From Acidimicrobiaceae bacterium (lineage in GTDB: Bacteria > Actinomycetota > Acidimicrobiia > Acidimicrobiales > RAAP-2): DNA of 40,214 nucleotides. Of the stretch, positions 7,561 to 16,162 are shown one piece after another; position 1 is the stretch's first letter, and each line of letters starts with the position of its first letter. Where the stretch lies: the NCBI GenBank assembly GCA_003164095.1, contig PLRX01000043.1:1-40214 (forward strand), given 5' to 3'. The position numbers and the translations under genes were made by a program. Below the pieces are notes generated by a model, which saw only the letters and a list, made by a program, of their open reading frames with translations, searched no databases and was not told where the DNA came from.

Positions 7561-9275
7561 CCGACCCGATCGGGACCGGTCTGGGCTGTGTCCGACTGTT
7601 CCACCGGGCCCGTCCACCGGAAGGCCAGCACCGCGACATCGTCAGATCCGGACGGGCTGCGCGTGGCGGTGAGCCTGGCGAGGAGGTCCTCGATCGTCAC
7701 CGGCCCGTCGGGCGCCGCACTGACCAGGCGTTCGAGTCCCAGGTCGATGCTCTCCCCACGTCGCTCCACCAGCCCGTCCGTGAAGGCGACCAGGGCTGAT
7801 CCGCTCGCCAGGTGGACGGTTGTCGCCGTATAGCTGCTCGGGGCGACCCCCAGGGGAAGTCCGACCTCGGTCCGGACGTACCCGGCCGAGGTGTCGGACA
7901 CCAGTATCGGATTCAGATGGCCGGCATTGGCCAGGGTGACCACCCCGGTTCCCGTGTCCCCCACGCCGACCAGCACCGTGGCCAGGTGCCCGTCCCGGCT
8001 CACGCTGAGTTGACGGGAGACCATCTCGAGGACGACCTCCGGTGGGTGCCCCTCGATGAGATAGGCCCGGACGGTGAATCGGAGGCGGGCCATGATGGCG
8101 GCGGCCTCCACGCCCTTGCCCGACACGTCACCCACGGCAAAGCCGAAGTGACCGTCGTCGATCTCGATCAGGCTGAACCAGTCGCCACCGATCTCCATGC
8201 CGTCGGTCCCTGCCAGGTACTGGGTGGCGACTTCCAGGTTGGGGATGGGTGGATTGCGCTGAGGGAGGAGGGCCTGCTGCAGAGCGTCCGCGATCGAACG
8301 CTGCTCGGCGTAGAGCCCGTCGAGTTGACCGTACAGACCGGCGATGGTCCCGGCGTCCTGTTCGGCGTTCCGTCGCCGCATGACCAACTGGTAGGTCACC
8401 ACGGCTGTGCCGACGGTGAGGAGGAGGCCACCGATCAGGAACACCCAGGGGAGCGCGCCGCCCAGCGTGCCCCCCAGAGGACCCCGCGGCGCGGCGACCA
8501 GGGTGACGCTGGAGTCACCGAAGGGGATGGCGACGCGGGTGGTGTCGCCGGTGATGGGGAGCTGCGAGAGCGGCAGGTCGGTGGTGGCCAGTGCTGAGAC
8601 GTCGGTGGTCGGACCGAGGTAGGTGGCGAAATCCAGGTCGGAGAACGCGGCGCCGTTCTCCACCGGGACGACCCGGTTGGCCGGAATGGCGCGCTCGGCG
8701 TAGATGGCGGTGGTCGGGTCTGCTGGATCGGAGATGGCATAGCCGATCCTCCGTGGACCGTGTTCCGGCACCGCAGCCACCACGAAGTTCGAGCTCGTGA
8801 GCGACCTGGTGATCAGCGCCGCGGCCTGGGTGGAATCCTGAGCCAACAGCGGCACAGCGCCGGCCGAGGCGACGGGCCGCCACGCCGTTCCGTCGGATGT
8901 CCACAGGACGGCCGACACGAAGGGCTGGTGCCTTCCGACATACGTGGAGGCGAACCGGTCGAACTGCTCGGTGCTGTCGCCCGTCGCCTGCTCGATCTGC
9001 AGTGCCGTGTCGAGCGGGTTGCGGAGGCTCAGGATCGTCGAACTCAGCACGGCGGCCGCCTGGCGGGTCTGGACCTCGAGCAGTCGGTGCTCGTTGTCGC
9101 GGTTGAGCGTCCACGCCGTCCACGACACGGTCAACGTGATCACCAGTCCGATCACGGCCACGATCGTCGTGGCTCGTACAGGAGAGGCTCCTCCTGCCGG
9201 GACCACCTCGGCAACGGGGGGCCGATCAGTTGCCCTGGCGAGGGGCGGCCCGCTCGTTGCTGCGACTGCCGTCAC
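7557..9275 (-). CDS. Membrane sensor SpoIIE-family protein phosphatase
   Basis: A PP2C-type serine phosphatase with an extracytoplasmic sensor, 572 residues from GTG 9275. That start is preceded by GGAGGTGA, fully complementary to the 16S tail. ATGs further upstream (for example 9338) would add a Pro/Ser/Arg-rich leader without a ribosome binding site. Helix 1 spans about residues 34-56, an extracellular segment of about 230 residues resembles CHASE-like sensors, and helix 2 spans about 290-312. A short coiled region (LYGQLDGLYAEQRSIADALQQALLP) leads to the SpoIIE domain, with GGDWF, GDVSGKG, NAGHLNP, FTDGLVERR and a terminal SDDVAVL. These supply the metal-binding aspartates. It probably dephosphorylates an anti-anti-sigma protein in response to an external cue. 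Confidence 0.9.
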   Translation of the reverse strand: MTAVAATSGPPLARATDRPPVAEVVPAGGASPVRATTIVAVIGLVITLTVSWTAWTLNRDNEHRLLEVQTRQAAAVLSSTILSLRNPLDTALQIEQATGDSTEQFDRFASTYVGRHQPFVSAVLWTSDGTAWRPVASAGAVPLLAQDSTQAAALITRSLTSSNFVVAAVPEHGPRRIGYAISDPADPTTAIYAERAIPANRVVPVENGAAFSDLDFATYLGPTTDVSALATTDLPLSQLPITGDTTRVAIPFGDSSVTLVAAPRGPLGGTLGGALPWVFLIGGLLLTVGTAVVTYQLVMRRRNAEQDAGTIAGLYGQLDGLYAEQRSIADALQQALLPQRNPPIPNLEVATQYLAGTDGMEIGGDWFSLIEIDDGHFGFAVGDVSGKGVEAAAIMARLRFTVRAYLIEGHPPEVVLEMVSRQLSVSRDGHLATVLVGVGDTGTGVVTLANAGHLNPILVSDTSAGYVRTEVGLPLGVAPSSYTATTVHLASGSALVAFTDGLVERRGESIDLGLERLVSAAPDGPVTIEDLLARLTATRSPSGSDDVAVLAFRWTGPVEQSDTAQTGPDRVG

Positions 9276-9497
9276 GTCACCTCCCCTGGTTCGACCTGGT
9301 GCTGATGGACTCGGGACTGACTGCAGCTGGTCGACCATGGTCGCACCCGTCGGGCACGCGAGCAACCCGGCCATCCGTGCACACACTGGTCCGGCCCCGG
9401 ACGACGGCCCGGCCCTTGTACGCCGGTCGGCAGTCGGCAGTCGGCGACCGTCACGGTGGCGGGATGCCCCGGAATGCTCCCTGTTCAACGCCTCCGA

Positions 9498-9503
9498 TAG
9501 TGT
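9498..9503 (+). promoter_or_regulatory. Candidate -10 element TAGTGT upstream of the aminotransferase
   Basis: TAGTGT lies 9 nt before an ATG at 9513 that opens a 38-codon upstream ORF. It matches the TAGnnT hexamer found before several leaderless starts in this window. No -35 consensus is evident. Confidence 0.4.
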
Positions 9504-9512
9504 GCCCACCGC

Positions 9513-9629
9513 ATGCAGGAGCGCTCCGGACCACGCAGGTTGAGCGGCGGGACACCGGGGAGCGACGCGGCCCCGGGAGTTGCCGGTCGACGGTTGCCCC
9601 GGGCGCAGATCGGAAGGGGAGCGCCATGA
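9513..9629 (+). CDS. Possible 38-aa upstream ORF coupled to the aminotransferase
   Basis: A short frame starting MQERSGPRR and rich in Gly, Arg and Pro ends at TGA 9627-9629. The stop overlaps the aminotransferase start codon in an ATGA arrangement. A TAGTGT hexamer sits just before its ATG, so the transcript would be nearly leaderless and ribosomes finishing this ORF could reinitiate on the main gene. The peptide matches nothing I know, and it may simply be open by chance in GC-rich DNA. Confidence 0.3.
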   Translation: MQERSGPRRLSGGTPGSDAAPGVAGRRLPRAQIGRGAP

Positions 9630-10966
9630 CCGACGGTGTGCGCAAGCAGGCGGTGCTGGAGCAGTTCGCCACGTTCCTGAACCCCCAGAAGGTCCGGGTC
9701 ATGCGGGCGGCCGGTCTCGACATCATCGAGGGCGAACGCTCCGGGCCGTGGGTGTGGGACATCGACGGCACCCGCTACCTCGACTGCTTCACCTCTGCCG
9801 GTTCCTTCAACGTGGGCCGGCGCCATCCCCGGGTCGTGGCTGCCGCGCACGCCGCGGTCGACCACCTCGACAACGGCAACTTCCTGCTGTGCTCGGAGCA
9901 GAAGGCGATGCTCGCCGCCAAGCTGGCCGAGGTCACCCCGGGCGACCTGTCGTGCACGATGTTCGGGTCAGGAGGTGGTGAGGCCATCGACTTCGCCGTC
10001 AAGCTGGCCCGTGGGTCCACGGGCCGACCGACCGTCGTATCGACCGTAAACGGCTACCACGGCCACACCGGGTTCGCACTGTCGGCGGCCGGCCGGGCGT
10101 CGTTCCGGCAGCCGTTCGAGCCGCTGATGCCCGACTTCGTCCAGGTCCCCTTCGGCGACCTCGACGCCCTGGTCGCCGTGCTCGACGAGCGCACGGCCGC
10201 CGTTCTCCTCGAGCCGATCCAGGGCGAGGGGGGCATCGTGGTGCCGCCCGACGGATACCTGGCCGGCGTGCGTGCCGCCTGCGACCGCGTCGGTGCCCTG
10301 CTGATCCTGGACGAGATCCAGACCGGGTTGGGCCGGACCGGTCGCTGGTGGGCCTGCGAGCACGATGCCGTGGTCCCCGACATCATGACGACGGCGAAAT
10401 CGCTCGGTGGCTCGCTGGTGCCCATTTCCGCGACGGTGTTCACGGAGGAGCTGCGGGAGTTCCTGATCCCAAATCCCTTCATCCACCTCTCCACCTTCGG
10501 AGGCTCGGACCTCGCCTGCGCGGTCGCCCTCGAGGTACTGGCCGTGATCCAGGAGACCGGCCTGGTCGAGCACGCCGCGGCGATGGGCGAGCGGCTGTTC
10601 GCGGGTCTGCGAGCCATTGCCGCCGCTCACCCCGAGGTCATCACCGAGGTCCGTGGTCGAGGGCTCATGGCCGGCATCCAGTACGTCGAGGACTCACTCG
10701 GGCCCCGGATGTCGTACCACCTGGCGCAGCACGGGGTCCTGGCCATCTACAGCGGCAACCAGCCGGCGGTCATGCGCCTGATGCCGACGCTGGTCATCGA
10801 GGAGGACGAGGTGGCCCTGCTCCTGTCCGCGCTCGACGCGGCGATCGACGACCTGCTGGCCGGCGCCGGGCCGGAGGAGGCGGCACCGTCACGTCCGAAG
10901 CGCCGACCGGTGCGGTCCACCGGGTCCGGTGCGGGGGCGACGATGCCCGCCGGTTCACCGAGCTGA
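9626..10966 (+). CDS. Class III PLP-dependent aminotransferase
   Basis: A 446-residue cytoplasmic aminotransferase of the acetylornithine/GABA/ornithine superfamily, transferring an amino group from an omega-amine or amino acid to a keto acid. GSGGGEA (114-120) is the phosphate-binding loop. LILDEIQTGLGRTG (226-239) carries Asp229 and Gln232, which contact the PLP ring, and Lys258 in TTAKSLGG is the Schiff-base lysine. ATG 9626 is preceded by AAGGGGAG. After the fold ends at about residue 415, a Pro/Arg/Ser-rich tail follows with SRPKRRPVR at 422-430; nearly the same motif ends the permease two genes on. The next gene starts 10 nt downstream, so these form an operon. The exact substrate is not readable. 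Confidence 0.93.
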   Translation: MTDGVRKQAVLEQFATFLNPQKVRVMRAAGLDIIEGERSGPWVWDIDGTRYLDCFTSAGSFNVGRRHPRVVAAAHAAVDHLDNGNFLLCSEQKAMLAAKLAEVTPGDLSCTMFGSGGGEAIDFAVKLARGSTGRPTVVSTVNGYHGHTGFALSAAGRASFRQPFEPLMPDFVQVPFGDLDALVAVLDERTAAVLLEPIQGEGGIVVPPDGYLAGVRAACDRVGALLILDEIQTGLGRTGRWWACEHDAVVPDIMTTAKSLGGSLVPISATVFTEELREFLIPNPFIHLSTFGGSDLACAVALEVLAVIQETGLVEHAAAMGERLFAGLRAIAAAHPEVITEVRGRGLMAGIQYVEDSLGPRMSYHLAQHGVLAIYSGNQPAVMRLMPTLVIEEDEVALLLSALDAAIDDLLAGAGPEEAAPSRPKRRPVRSTGSGAGATMPAGSPS

Positions 10967-10976
10967 GGAGGGGACG

Positions 10977-11336
10977 ATGGCCGACTGGGACGAGCTCGCC
11001 GAGGCGCTGGCCGACTACACGGTCAGCTGCAACGAGAACGAGCGGCTCCGCAAGATGCAGCGGGACTGGACGCGCGTGCTGCACTTCGAGTGCTCCGACA
11101 GCGGTGTCCGCTTCACCATGGACGTCGAACGGGGTGAGATCCTGGCGACACCCGTTGGGCACGTCGGGACCCCCGACATCGTGGTGACGACCCATTCGGA
11201 AACGTTCTGCGACATGTTCTGGGGCGACCTGAACCCGGTACAGAAGTACCTGCGGGGGGAGATCACGGTGCAGGGGTCGCAGGAGGACGTGATGCGCCTC
11301 GACGCCATCAGCGCCGTCATCTGGCCCGACGCCTGA
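10977..11336 (+). CDS. SCP2-like sterol-binding domain protein
   Basis: A 119-residue single-domain protein. The pattern VLHFECSDSGVRFTMDVERGEI, then a strand GTPDIVVTTHSETFCDMFWGDLNPVQKYLRGEITVQGS, fits the SCP2/sterol-carrier fold, whose central signature combines a D-(I/V) strand, an x-F-x-x-(M/L)-x-x-G-x-L/DP helix and a (K/R)-G-x-(I/V)-x-V-x-G strand. It binds hydrophobic ligands in other proteins; here the ligand is unknown. The start ATG 10977 has GAGGAGGGG upstream, and the gene lies 10 nt after the aminotransferase and 13 nt before the permease, so it is part of the same operon. An isolated SCP2 domain between an aminotransferase and an amino acid permease is unusual. Confidence 0.82.
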   Translation: MADWDELAEALADYTVSCNENERLRKMQRDWTRVLHFECSDSGVRFTMDVERGEILATPVGHVGTPDIVVTTHSETFCDMFWGDLNPVQKYLRGEITVQGSQEDVMRLDAISAVIWPDA

Positions 11337-11349
11337 GGGTGGGCGGTTG

Positions 11350-12840
11350 ATGGCAAACGGTGGAGGAGCTCCTGCGCCGACGGCGTCGACCTTGCGTCGC
11401 TCGGTCACGACCGCCACCGCCACCGCGACGTCGGCCGGGCTGGCGTTCGCAGCGATCGACTACCTCGGTGTGGTCTCGGTCCTGGCCTATGCCCCCGGGG
11501 CCACCGCCGCCCTGGCGATCCTGATCGGCGGACTGATGGTCGTGCTGGTGGCGGGCATCTTCGCCGAGCTGAACGGGCTCTACCCGACGGCAGCCGGCAT
11601 CCGGCTCTACCTGGGCAGGGCCGTCGGCAACCGGACCGCGATGTCCGTCACGTTCACGTACATGGCGACGGTGGTGCTGGTCATCGCCGCCGACGCCTTC
11701 CTGATCGGCGCGGCCATCCGCCACGTGCTCCATGAGCCGGCCGTCCTGGCCTACCTCTGGATCGCCGTGCTGCTCGGCATCGCCCTGGCGGCCAACCTGC
11801 GGGGGATCCGGATGGCGGGCTGGGTCCAGACCTTCGTCACCTACACCGTGCTGACGGGTACGGCGGTCCTGTCCGTCGTGGCGATCTTCCACCACGGACG
11901 TGCGTTCCACCAGCCGTTCGACATCTTCGGCAAGGGGGCGTTCTCCGGGATCCAGGCGATCGCCTTCGCACTCTTCCTCTACGCCGCGTTCGAGTGGGTG
12001 ACCACCACAGCCGAGGAGGCCCGTACGCCACGGGTGATCACCCGGGCCCTGTTCATCGCCCCGTTCCTGATCTGGCTGGTCTCGACCCTCTTCGCGCTCG
12101 CTCTGGCCCATCTGGTCCCGTTCCCGGTCCTCCACCACAGTGCCTACCCCCAGCTGCTCATGGGCAAGGCTGCCCTCGGCACAATCGGCGAGCTGTGGAT
12201 GCTGGCGCTCACCGTCCTGACCGCACTGAACACGTTCAACGGCGGGTTCCTGGTGGCATCGAGGTTCATCTACGCCGCCGCACGTGAGAACACGCTGCCG
12301 CGCCAGTTCGCCAAGCTCAATCTCAACGCGGTGCCCTGGCTGGCAGTCTGCGTGCTGGCCGGCGTGTCGGCCGTCGTAGCCGCGCTGGTCTTCGCCACCG
12401 GACAGTGGTTGCTGCTGGTGGCGGTCGGAGCGGCCATCGAGTCCGCGATCTATGCCATCGGGTCAGTCTGCCTACTGGTGCTCCGTCGGCGCGACACACG
12501 GGAGCGGCCGTTCCGGCTCATCGCGGCGCGGCCGCTGGCGACATTCGGCGCGGTGCTCTTCACGATCATGTTCCTCGCCACCGGGCTGTCCGATCCGAAG
12601 AACCCGAGCCACCTCTCGGTGGTGCCCCTGGGTGTCATCGTCGTGCTGGGTGCCGTGTCGATCGGTTACGTGCTGCTGTGCGTACCGAGGCTGCAGGCTG
12701 CGGCGGCCGCCCGGGCGGCGACCAGCCGGCCCAAGCGGCGTCCGCAGCGGACGGCGGAGTCGGGTGGAGGGGGGCCGACGTCGACAGGACCCGTGCGGAC
12801 GCCGCCCTCACCCCCGTCCGGGCCCATGGCGGGTACCTGA
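11350..12840 (+). CDS. APC-superfamily amino acid permease
   Basis: A 496-residue integral membrane transporter with about twelve predicted helices between residues 30 and 445. Helix 1 begins AAIDYLGVVSVLAYAPGATAAL, helix 2-3 contains AGIFAELNGLYPTAAGIRLYLGRAVG (the APC E-L-x-x-x-x-P-x-(A/S)-G-G-like signature), and a mid-protein FEWVTTTAEEARTPR resembles the E..NP-type substrate region of amino acid/polyamine transporters. ATG 11350 is used; a TTG directly before it is possible. The last 45 residues are cytoplasmic, Pro/Arg/Gly-rich and contain SRPKRRPQR (459-467), echoing the aminotransferase tail. It likely imports the amine or amino acid that the aminotransferase uses; this is inferred from the operon. 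Confidence 0.9.
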   Translation: MANGGGAPAPTASTLRRSVTTATATATSAGLAFAAIDYLGVVSVLAYAPGATAALAILIGGLMVVLVAGIFAELNGLYPTAAGIRLYLGRAVGNRTAMSVTFTYMATVVLVIAADAFLIGAAIRHVLHEPAVLAYLWIAVLLGIALAANLRGIRMAGWVQTFVTYTVLTGTAVLSVVAIFHHGRAFHQPFDIFGKGAFSGIQAIAFALFLYAAFEWVTTTAEEARTPRVITRALFIAPFLIWLVSTLFALALAHLVPFPVLHHSAYPQLLMGKAALGTIGELWMLALTVLTALNTFNGGFLVASRFIYAAARENTLPRQFAKLNLNAVPWLAVCVLAGVSAVVAALVFATGQWLLLVAVGAAIESAIYAIGSVCLLVLRRRDTRERPFRLIAARPLATFGAVLFTIMFLATGLSDPKNPSHLSVVPLGVIVVLGAVSIGYVLLCVPRLQAAAAARAATSRPKRRPQRTAESGGGGPTSTGPVRTPPSPPSGPMAGT

Positions 12841-12888
12841 ACGGCCTCAGGCGCCCGCCCGCCACGGGTCCGCCCCGGGCACGTCCGG

Positions 12889-12894
12889 TAGCCT
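12889..12894 (+). promoter_or_regulatory. -10 element TAGCCT for leaderless cupin transcript
   Basis: TAGCCT lies 6 nt before ATG 12901, and no ribosome binding site is present. The spacing would place the transcription start on or next to the A of ATG. Confidence 0.6.
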
Positions 12895-12900
12895 GCGGAC

Positions 12901-13293
12901 ATGGACGGCGATCCGTCGGGCGTGAAGGTTCCCGGGCTCGAGCCGGTGTTCCGCCACCTGGACGACCCGGACGTGCCCTGGCAGCAGGTGCGGTCCGTCC
13001 GTCGTGCGGACGGGTCGGTGGCGTCGGTGTGGGAGAAGTGGCTCGCATTCTCGGCCGATCCCCTCTACCTCTCGCTGTACGCCAAATGGGATCCGGGCGT
13101 GATCCAACGCCGGCACGGTCACCTCAGCCCGCACGTGCTCATGGTCCTCGAGGGCGAGATCCTCTGCGGCGACCGCCTGTGTGGTGCGGGTACCCACATC
13201 GAGCTCCCGTTCGGCGCGGCGTTCGGCCCGTTCGTCGCCGGAGGCGACGGTGCGGTCCTCTTCGAGGTGATGATGGGTGACCCGAGGGGCTAG
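12901..13293 (+). CDS. Cupin-domain protein, truncated by an in-frame amber codon
   Basis: A 130-residue single-domain cupin. RRHGHLSPHVLMVLEGE (about 70-86) is cupin motif 1 with metal-ligand candidates His72, His74 and His78; GTHIELPFGAAFGPF follows as motif 2 but lacks the usual terminal His. The start ATG 12901 has no Shine-Dalgarno and is preceded by TAGCCT at leaderless spacing. The frame stops at TAG 13291-13293 after GDPRG, yet the same frame stays open and protein-like for 40 more codons to TGA 13416. A TGG-to-TAG change of a Trp codon would explain this. The cupin core itself is complete, so the short product may still fold. It probably has its own promoter although it follows the permease by 60 nt. 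Confidence 0.75.
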   Translation: MDGDPSGVKVPGLEPVFRHLDDPDVPWQQVRSVRRADGSVASVWEKWLAFSADPLYLSLYAKWDPGVIQRRHGHLSPHVLMVLEGEILCGDRLCGAGTHIELPFGAAFGPFVAGGDGAVLFEVMMGDPRG

Positions 13294-13416
13294 GGCGACG
13301 ACCCCGCCTCCTTCGAAGCAGCGCTCGCGCAGCACGGGGCGACGGCCCTGCCCGACCCGCCCATCGACCTGCCCGAGTGGCTGCAGGACCAGCGCGACCG
13401 CTGGATCGCCGACTGA
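13291..13416 (+). other. Residual coding tail behind the cupin stop codon
   Basis: In frame with the cupin and directly after its TAG, 40 codons read GDDPASFEAALAQHG, then ALPDPPIDLPEWLQ and end RWIAD before TGA. Composition and codon usage look coding, with G/C third positions. There is no start codon with a ribosome binding site, so it is best read as the former C-terminus of the cupin protein, lost through a nonsense change, or reached by readthrough. Confidence 0.65.
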
Positions 13417-13434
13417 CGGGCAGTGACCGGCGGC

Positions 13435-16074
13435 TCAGGTGCCGGTACCGACGAGCGTCACGGTGATCGATCCGCCACCGTTCGACTTGAAGACATAGGT
13501 GTCCGAGGTCGGGCCCCGTGTGGTCGGCCGGAAGGTCACGGTCTGGTGGAGGAAGGTGCCCGGGTCGATCGTGGTCCCCTGGGGCATCGGGACCTCTGCG
13601 GAGAACTGTCCACTCGGGGCGAGGGCCCGGGTGATCACCAGGGCCACCGTTCCGCTGTTCCCCACCTCGAACGTGACGTCCGCCGACGATCCGACCGGCA
13701 CGGACCCGGCGTCGACCGTGGTGGCACTGACCGCGAGGCGGGGGTAGCCCGTGACTGCGGTCCCGGCCACCGGCAGGGTGACCGCGCCGTGGTCCGTAGC
13801 GACGGTGAGCGCAGAGGAGTAGGAGCCGGCCACCAGTGGGTCGAAACTGACCGAGAGGGTGACCGCCTGGTGGGGTGCCAGCACGGTGCCGGTCGGGGGC
13901 ACACCGGTCACGGCGAAGGGGTCACCGGGAAGGGTGACCCCGGTGACCGTCTCGGGCCGACTCCACGAGTTGGACACCGTCGCGGTCAGCGTCAGGCCCC
14001 CGGCCCCCGTCAGGACCGTGCCGAAGGCCAGGGGCTGGGCCGACCTCAGCAGTCCGGGCGCACTGCCGTACCCGGCGAGCGGGACCGAGTCGGTCCCCGC
14101 GCTCGTCGTGAGTGTCAGGTCGGCGATGACTGGTCCGGGCCCGGTCGGGGTGAAGGTGATCCGGAGCGGGACGTGCCCGCCGGCGGCCACGCGGGTTCCC
14201 AGAGGCGGTTGGGTCACGGTGAACACGCCCCCGGGCACGGTCTCGGTCCCTGACGCGGGTATCGAGGTCGGTCCGGCGGTGGCCCCGGCCGGGACGGTCG
14301 TGGAGGTCGCGGGCCCGCCGGTCGGGTCCGGACTCGTCGAGGCCTGGTAGCCGCTCACGTCGGCCTGACCGGTCAGCGTCGTGGCCTGGGTCGCAGTGGC
14401 GTCCACGGTGACGGTGCGGCTCGAGCCCACGGCCACCGAGCCGAAGTCGACGGGCGCCGCCGACACCGCGGGGGCCGATGACGAGCCGAAGGCGAGGAAC
14501 CGGCCGTTCCGGGTGCCGACGAAGATGCGGCCGTTCCAGGCGGTGGGCACCGAGAACTTGGAGGCGGTGCCGATCGGTCCCGACCACAGCAGGGGGAGCA
14601 CGCCGCCCGACGGGATCGCCCCGTAGGCGCGCAGTTGCGCCCTGGTCCCACTAGGGCCGCTGCTGTAGACGACCCAGACCACGGCGCTGCCGGCCGTGGT
14701 CCCGTTGCTGGTGACCAGCGGGGAGCCCGACGTGTACCCGAACGAGCCGGAGCTGGTGCCCGCCGACGTCAGCTGGGGGAGGCCCTGCCCGTTCACTCCG
14801 TAGGAGAGGGCGCGCAGGTAACCGCCGCCACCGCTCTCGAGGACGTAGACCCAGCCGCCCTGGCCGCCGTAGACGGCGGGGTGGCCCCACACCCCTCCGA
14901 ACGGACCCAGTTCCTGCAGCACGGCATCGCCCCCGCCGGCACCCTGCTGGAACCCACCCATGTCCGCCGCGTCGACCAGATAGATCGCCCCGTACTTGCC
15001 GACCTGGACGAGGAGCTGCGGGTGGGCGCTGGTGCCGAAGTACTGCGGGGGCAGCGCGGCCGGTCCTCCGGACCCGAAGTCGTCGTCGTTGGCATCGAGG
15101 TTCGCCGCGTTGCTCGGTGCGAAGAACTGGGAGGGGGTGAGCACACCCGACGCACCGACGGTGAGGCCGATGATGGACTCCGAGAGTGTGGCGGGTGGAT
15201 CGCCCGAGGCGGCGGGGTGGGGGGAGACCCCGTTGCCGGTGGCGAGGATGATGTTGTTGGCGCCGACGGAGACGAGCCCACTGCCGCTCTGCCAGATGCC
15301 GGCCTGCGAGTCCTGGTCGGTACCGATGCCCGACTCGTCGCTCCACATGGTGGTCACGGCGTGCGAACTGGTGCTCACCCCCACCACGATGCCCCGGTAG
15401 GGGGTGATGTCGCAGTCGGAGGCGAATCCGGCGTACACGGTGCCCCCGAGGAGGAGGAGGCCGGGCCGCTGCTGCGAGTACGCGTCGTCGAACGGCACGG
15501 ACGGGGTGTTCGACGGGGTACCGGTGATCTGCACGGGAAAGCCGGGCGCCTCGGCACCTGTGGCAGCCGACACCGCCTGGAGGTACCAGTGCGCACTGGC
15601 CAGTCCGCCGGAGCCCGTCTCGAGGCGCGTGGTCAGGTAGACGAGGCCGGTGGCGGGATCCTCCACCGGGGTCGAGGTCGAGCCGAGGTCCGGGGTGAGG
15701 TCGGAGCAGTGGACCGTCCTCGCCAGGAAGGGTGTGCCGAACGATCGACTCCACACGATGGCCCCGGTGGTGGCATTGATGCCGTACGCCATTGCCTTCT
15801 CGGTGGTCACGATCGCCGTGCCCCCCACCACGAGCGGCTGTGCGTAGATGGCCCCGGACAACTTTTTGGAGAACAGCTCGCCGAACGAGCCTGACTGGAT
15901 CGCGGTGGGCATGAGTGACGACTCTGCCGGGTCCCAGTCGGTGCGGAGGTTCGAGTATCCGGCAGTGGTCACGTCGGGGGGGCCACTGGCCAGTGCGTCC
16001 ACGATCGGGACGGTGACCCCTGCGAGGACGACGACGCCCACGACGATTCCCGCGATGAGTCGCCGTCCTGTCAT
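13435..16074 (-). CDS. Secreted PQQ-type beta-propeller protein with ASH/HYDIN-like domains
   Basis: An 879-residue exported protein. ATG 16074 is chosen because AGGGG lies 5 nt upstream and the following MTGRRLIAGIVVGVVVLAGV is a typical signal segment or anchor. Residues about 40-530 form repeated blades with A-x-x-G-x-x-x-W and G-x-V-Y motifs, for example INATTGAIVWSRSFGTPF, resembling PQQ/quinoprotein propellers. I see no complete quinoprotein-dehydrogenase catalytic set, so it is more likely a binding or scaffold propeller. Three C-terminal beta-sandwich modules start near 536, 676 and 776 with VDFGSVAVGSSRTV, LAFGTVLTGAG and VDAGSVPVGSSADVTF, the ASH/HYDIN signature. A 45-residue Thr/Pro/Gly-rich insert lies in the first. 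Its place behind the alcohol dehydrogenase gene on the same strand suggests, but does not prove, a link. Confidence 0.85.
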   Translation of the reverse strand: MTGRRLIAGIVVGVVVLAGVTVPIVDALASGPPDVTTAGYSNLRTDWDPAESSLMPTAIQSGSFGELFSKKLSGAIYAQPLVVGGTAIVTTEKAMAYGINATTGAIVWSRSFGTPFLARTVHCSDLTPDLGSTSTPVEDPATGLVYLTTRLETGSGGLASAHWYLQAVSAATGAEAPGFPVQITGTPSNTPSVPFDDAYSQQRPGLLLLGGTVYAGFASDCDITPYRGIVVGVSTSSHAVTTMWSDESGIGTDQDSQAGIWQSGSGLVSVGANNIILATGNGVSPHPAASGDPPATLSESIIGLTVGASGVLTPSQFFAPSNAANLDANDDDFGSGGPAALPPQYFGTSAHPQLLVQVGKYGAIYLVDAADMGGFQQGAGGGDAVLQELGPFGGVWGHPAVYGGQGGWVYVLESGGGGYLRALSYGVNGQGLPQLTSAGTSSGSFGYTSGSPLVTSNGTTAGSAVVWVVYSSGPSGTRAQLRAYGAIPSGGVLPLLWSGPIGTASKFSVPTAWNGRIFVGTRNGRFLAFGSSSAPAVSAAPVDFGSVAVGSSRTVTVDATATQATTLTGQADVSGYQASTSPDPTGGPATSTTVPAGATAGPTSIPASGTETVPGGVFTVTQPPLGTRVAAGGHVPLRITFTPTGPGPVIADLTLTTSAGTDSVPLAGYGSAPGLLRSAQPLAFGTVLTGAGGLTLTATVSNSWSRPETVTGVTLPGDPFAVTGVPPTGTVLAPHQAVTLSVSFDPLVAGSYSSALTVATDHGAVTLPVAGTAVTGYPRLAVSATTVDAGSVPVGSSADVTFEVGNSGTVALVITRALAPSGQFSAEVPMPQGTTIDPGTFLHQTVTFRPTTRGPTSDTYVFKSNGGGSITVTLVGTGT

Positions 16075-16162
16075 GCCCACCCCTCGTCGCACCCCTCGAG
16101 AGGCTAACAACGGGTCGGTGACCGAGCAACGGCCGGTGCACTCCGACGGTCTGGCCACGTCC

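Noticed and set aside
11317-12138. Minus-strand open frame opposite the permease
   Set aside because: Asp/Glu/Gln/His-rich shadow of a membrane protein gene without motifs or ribosome binding site.
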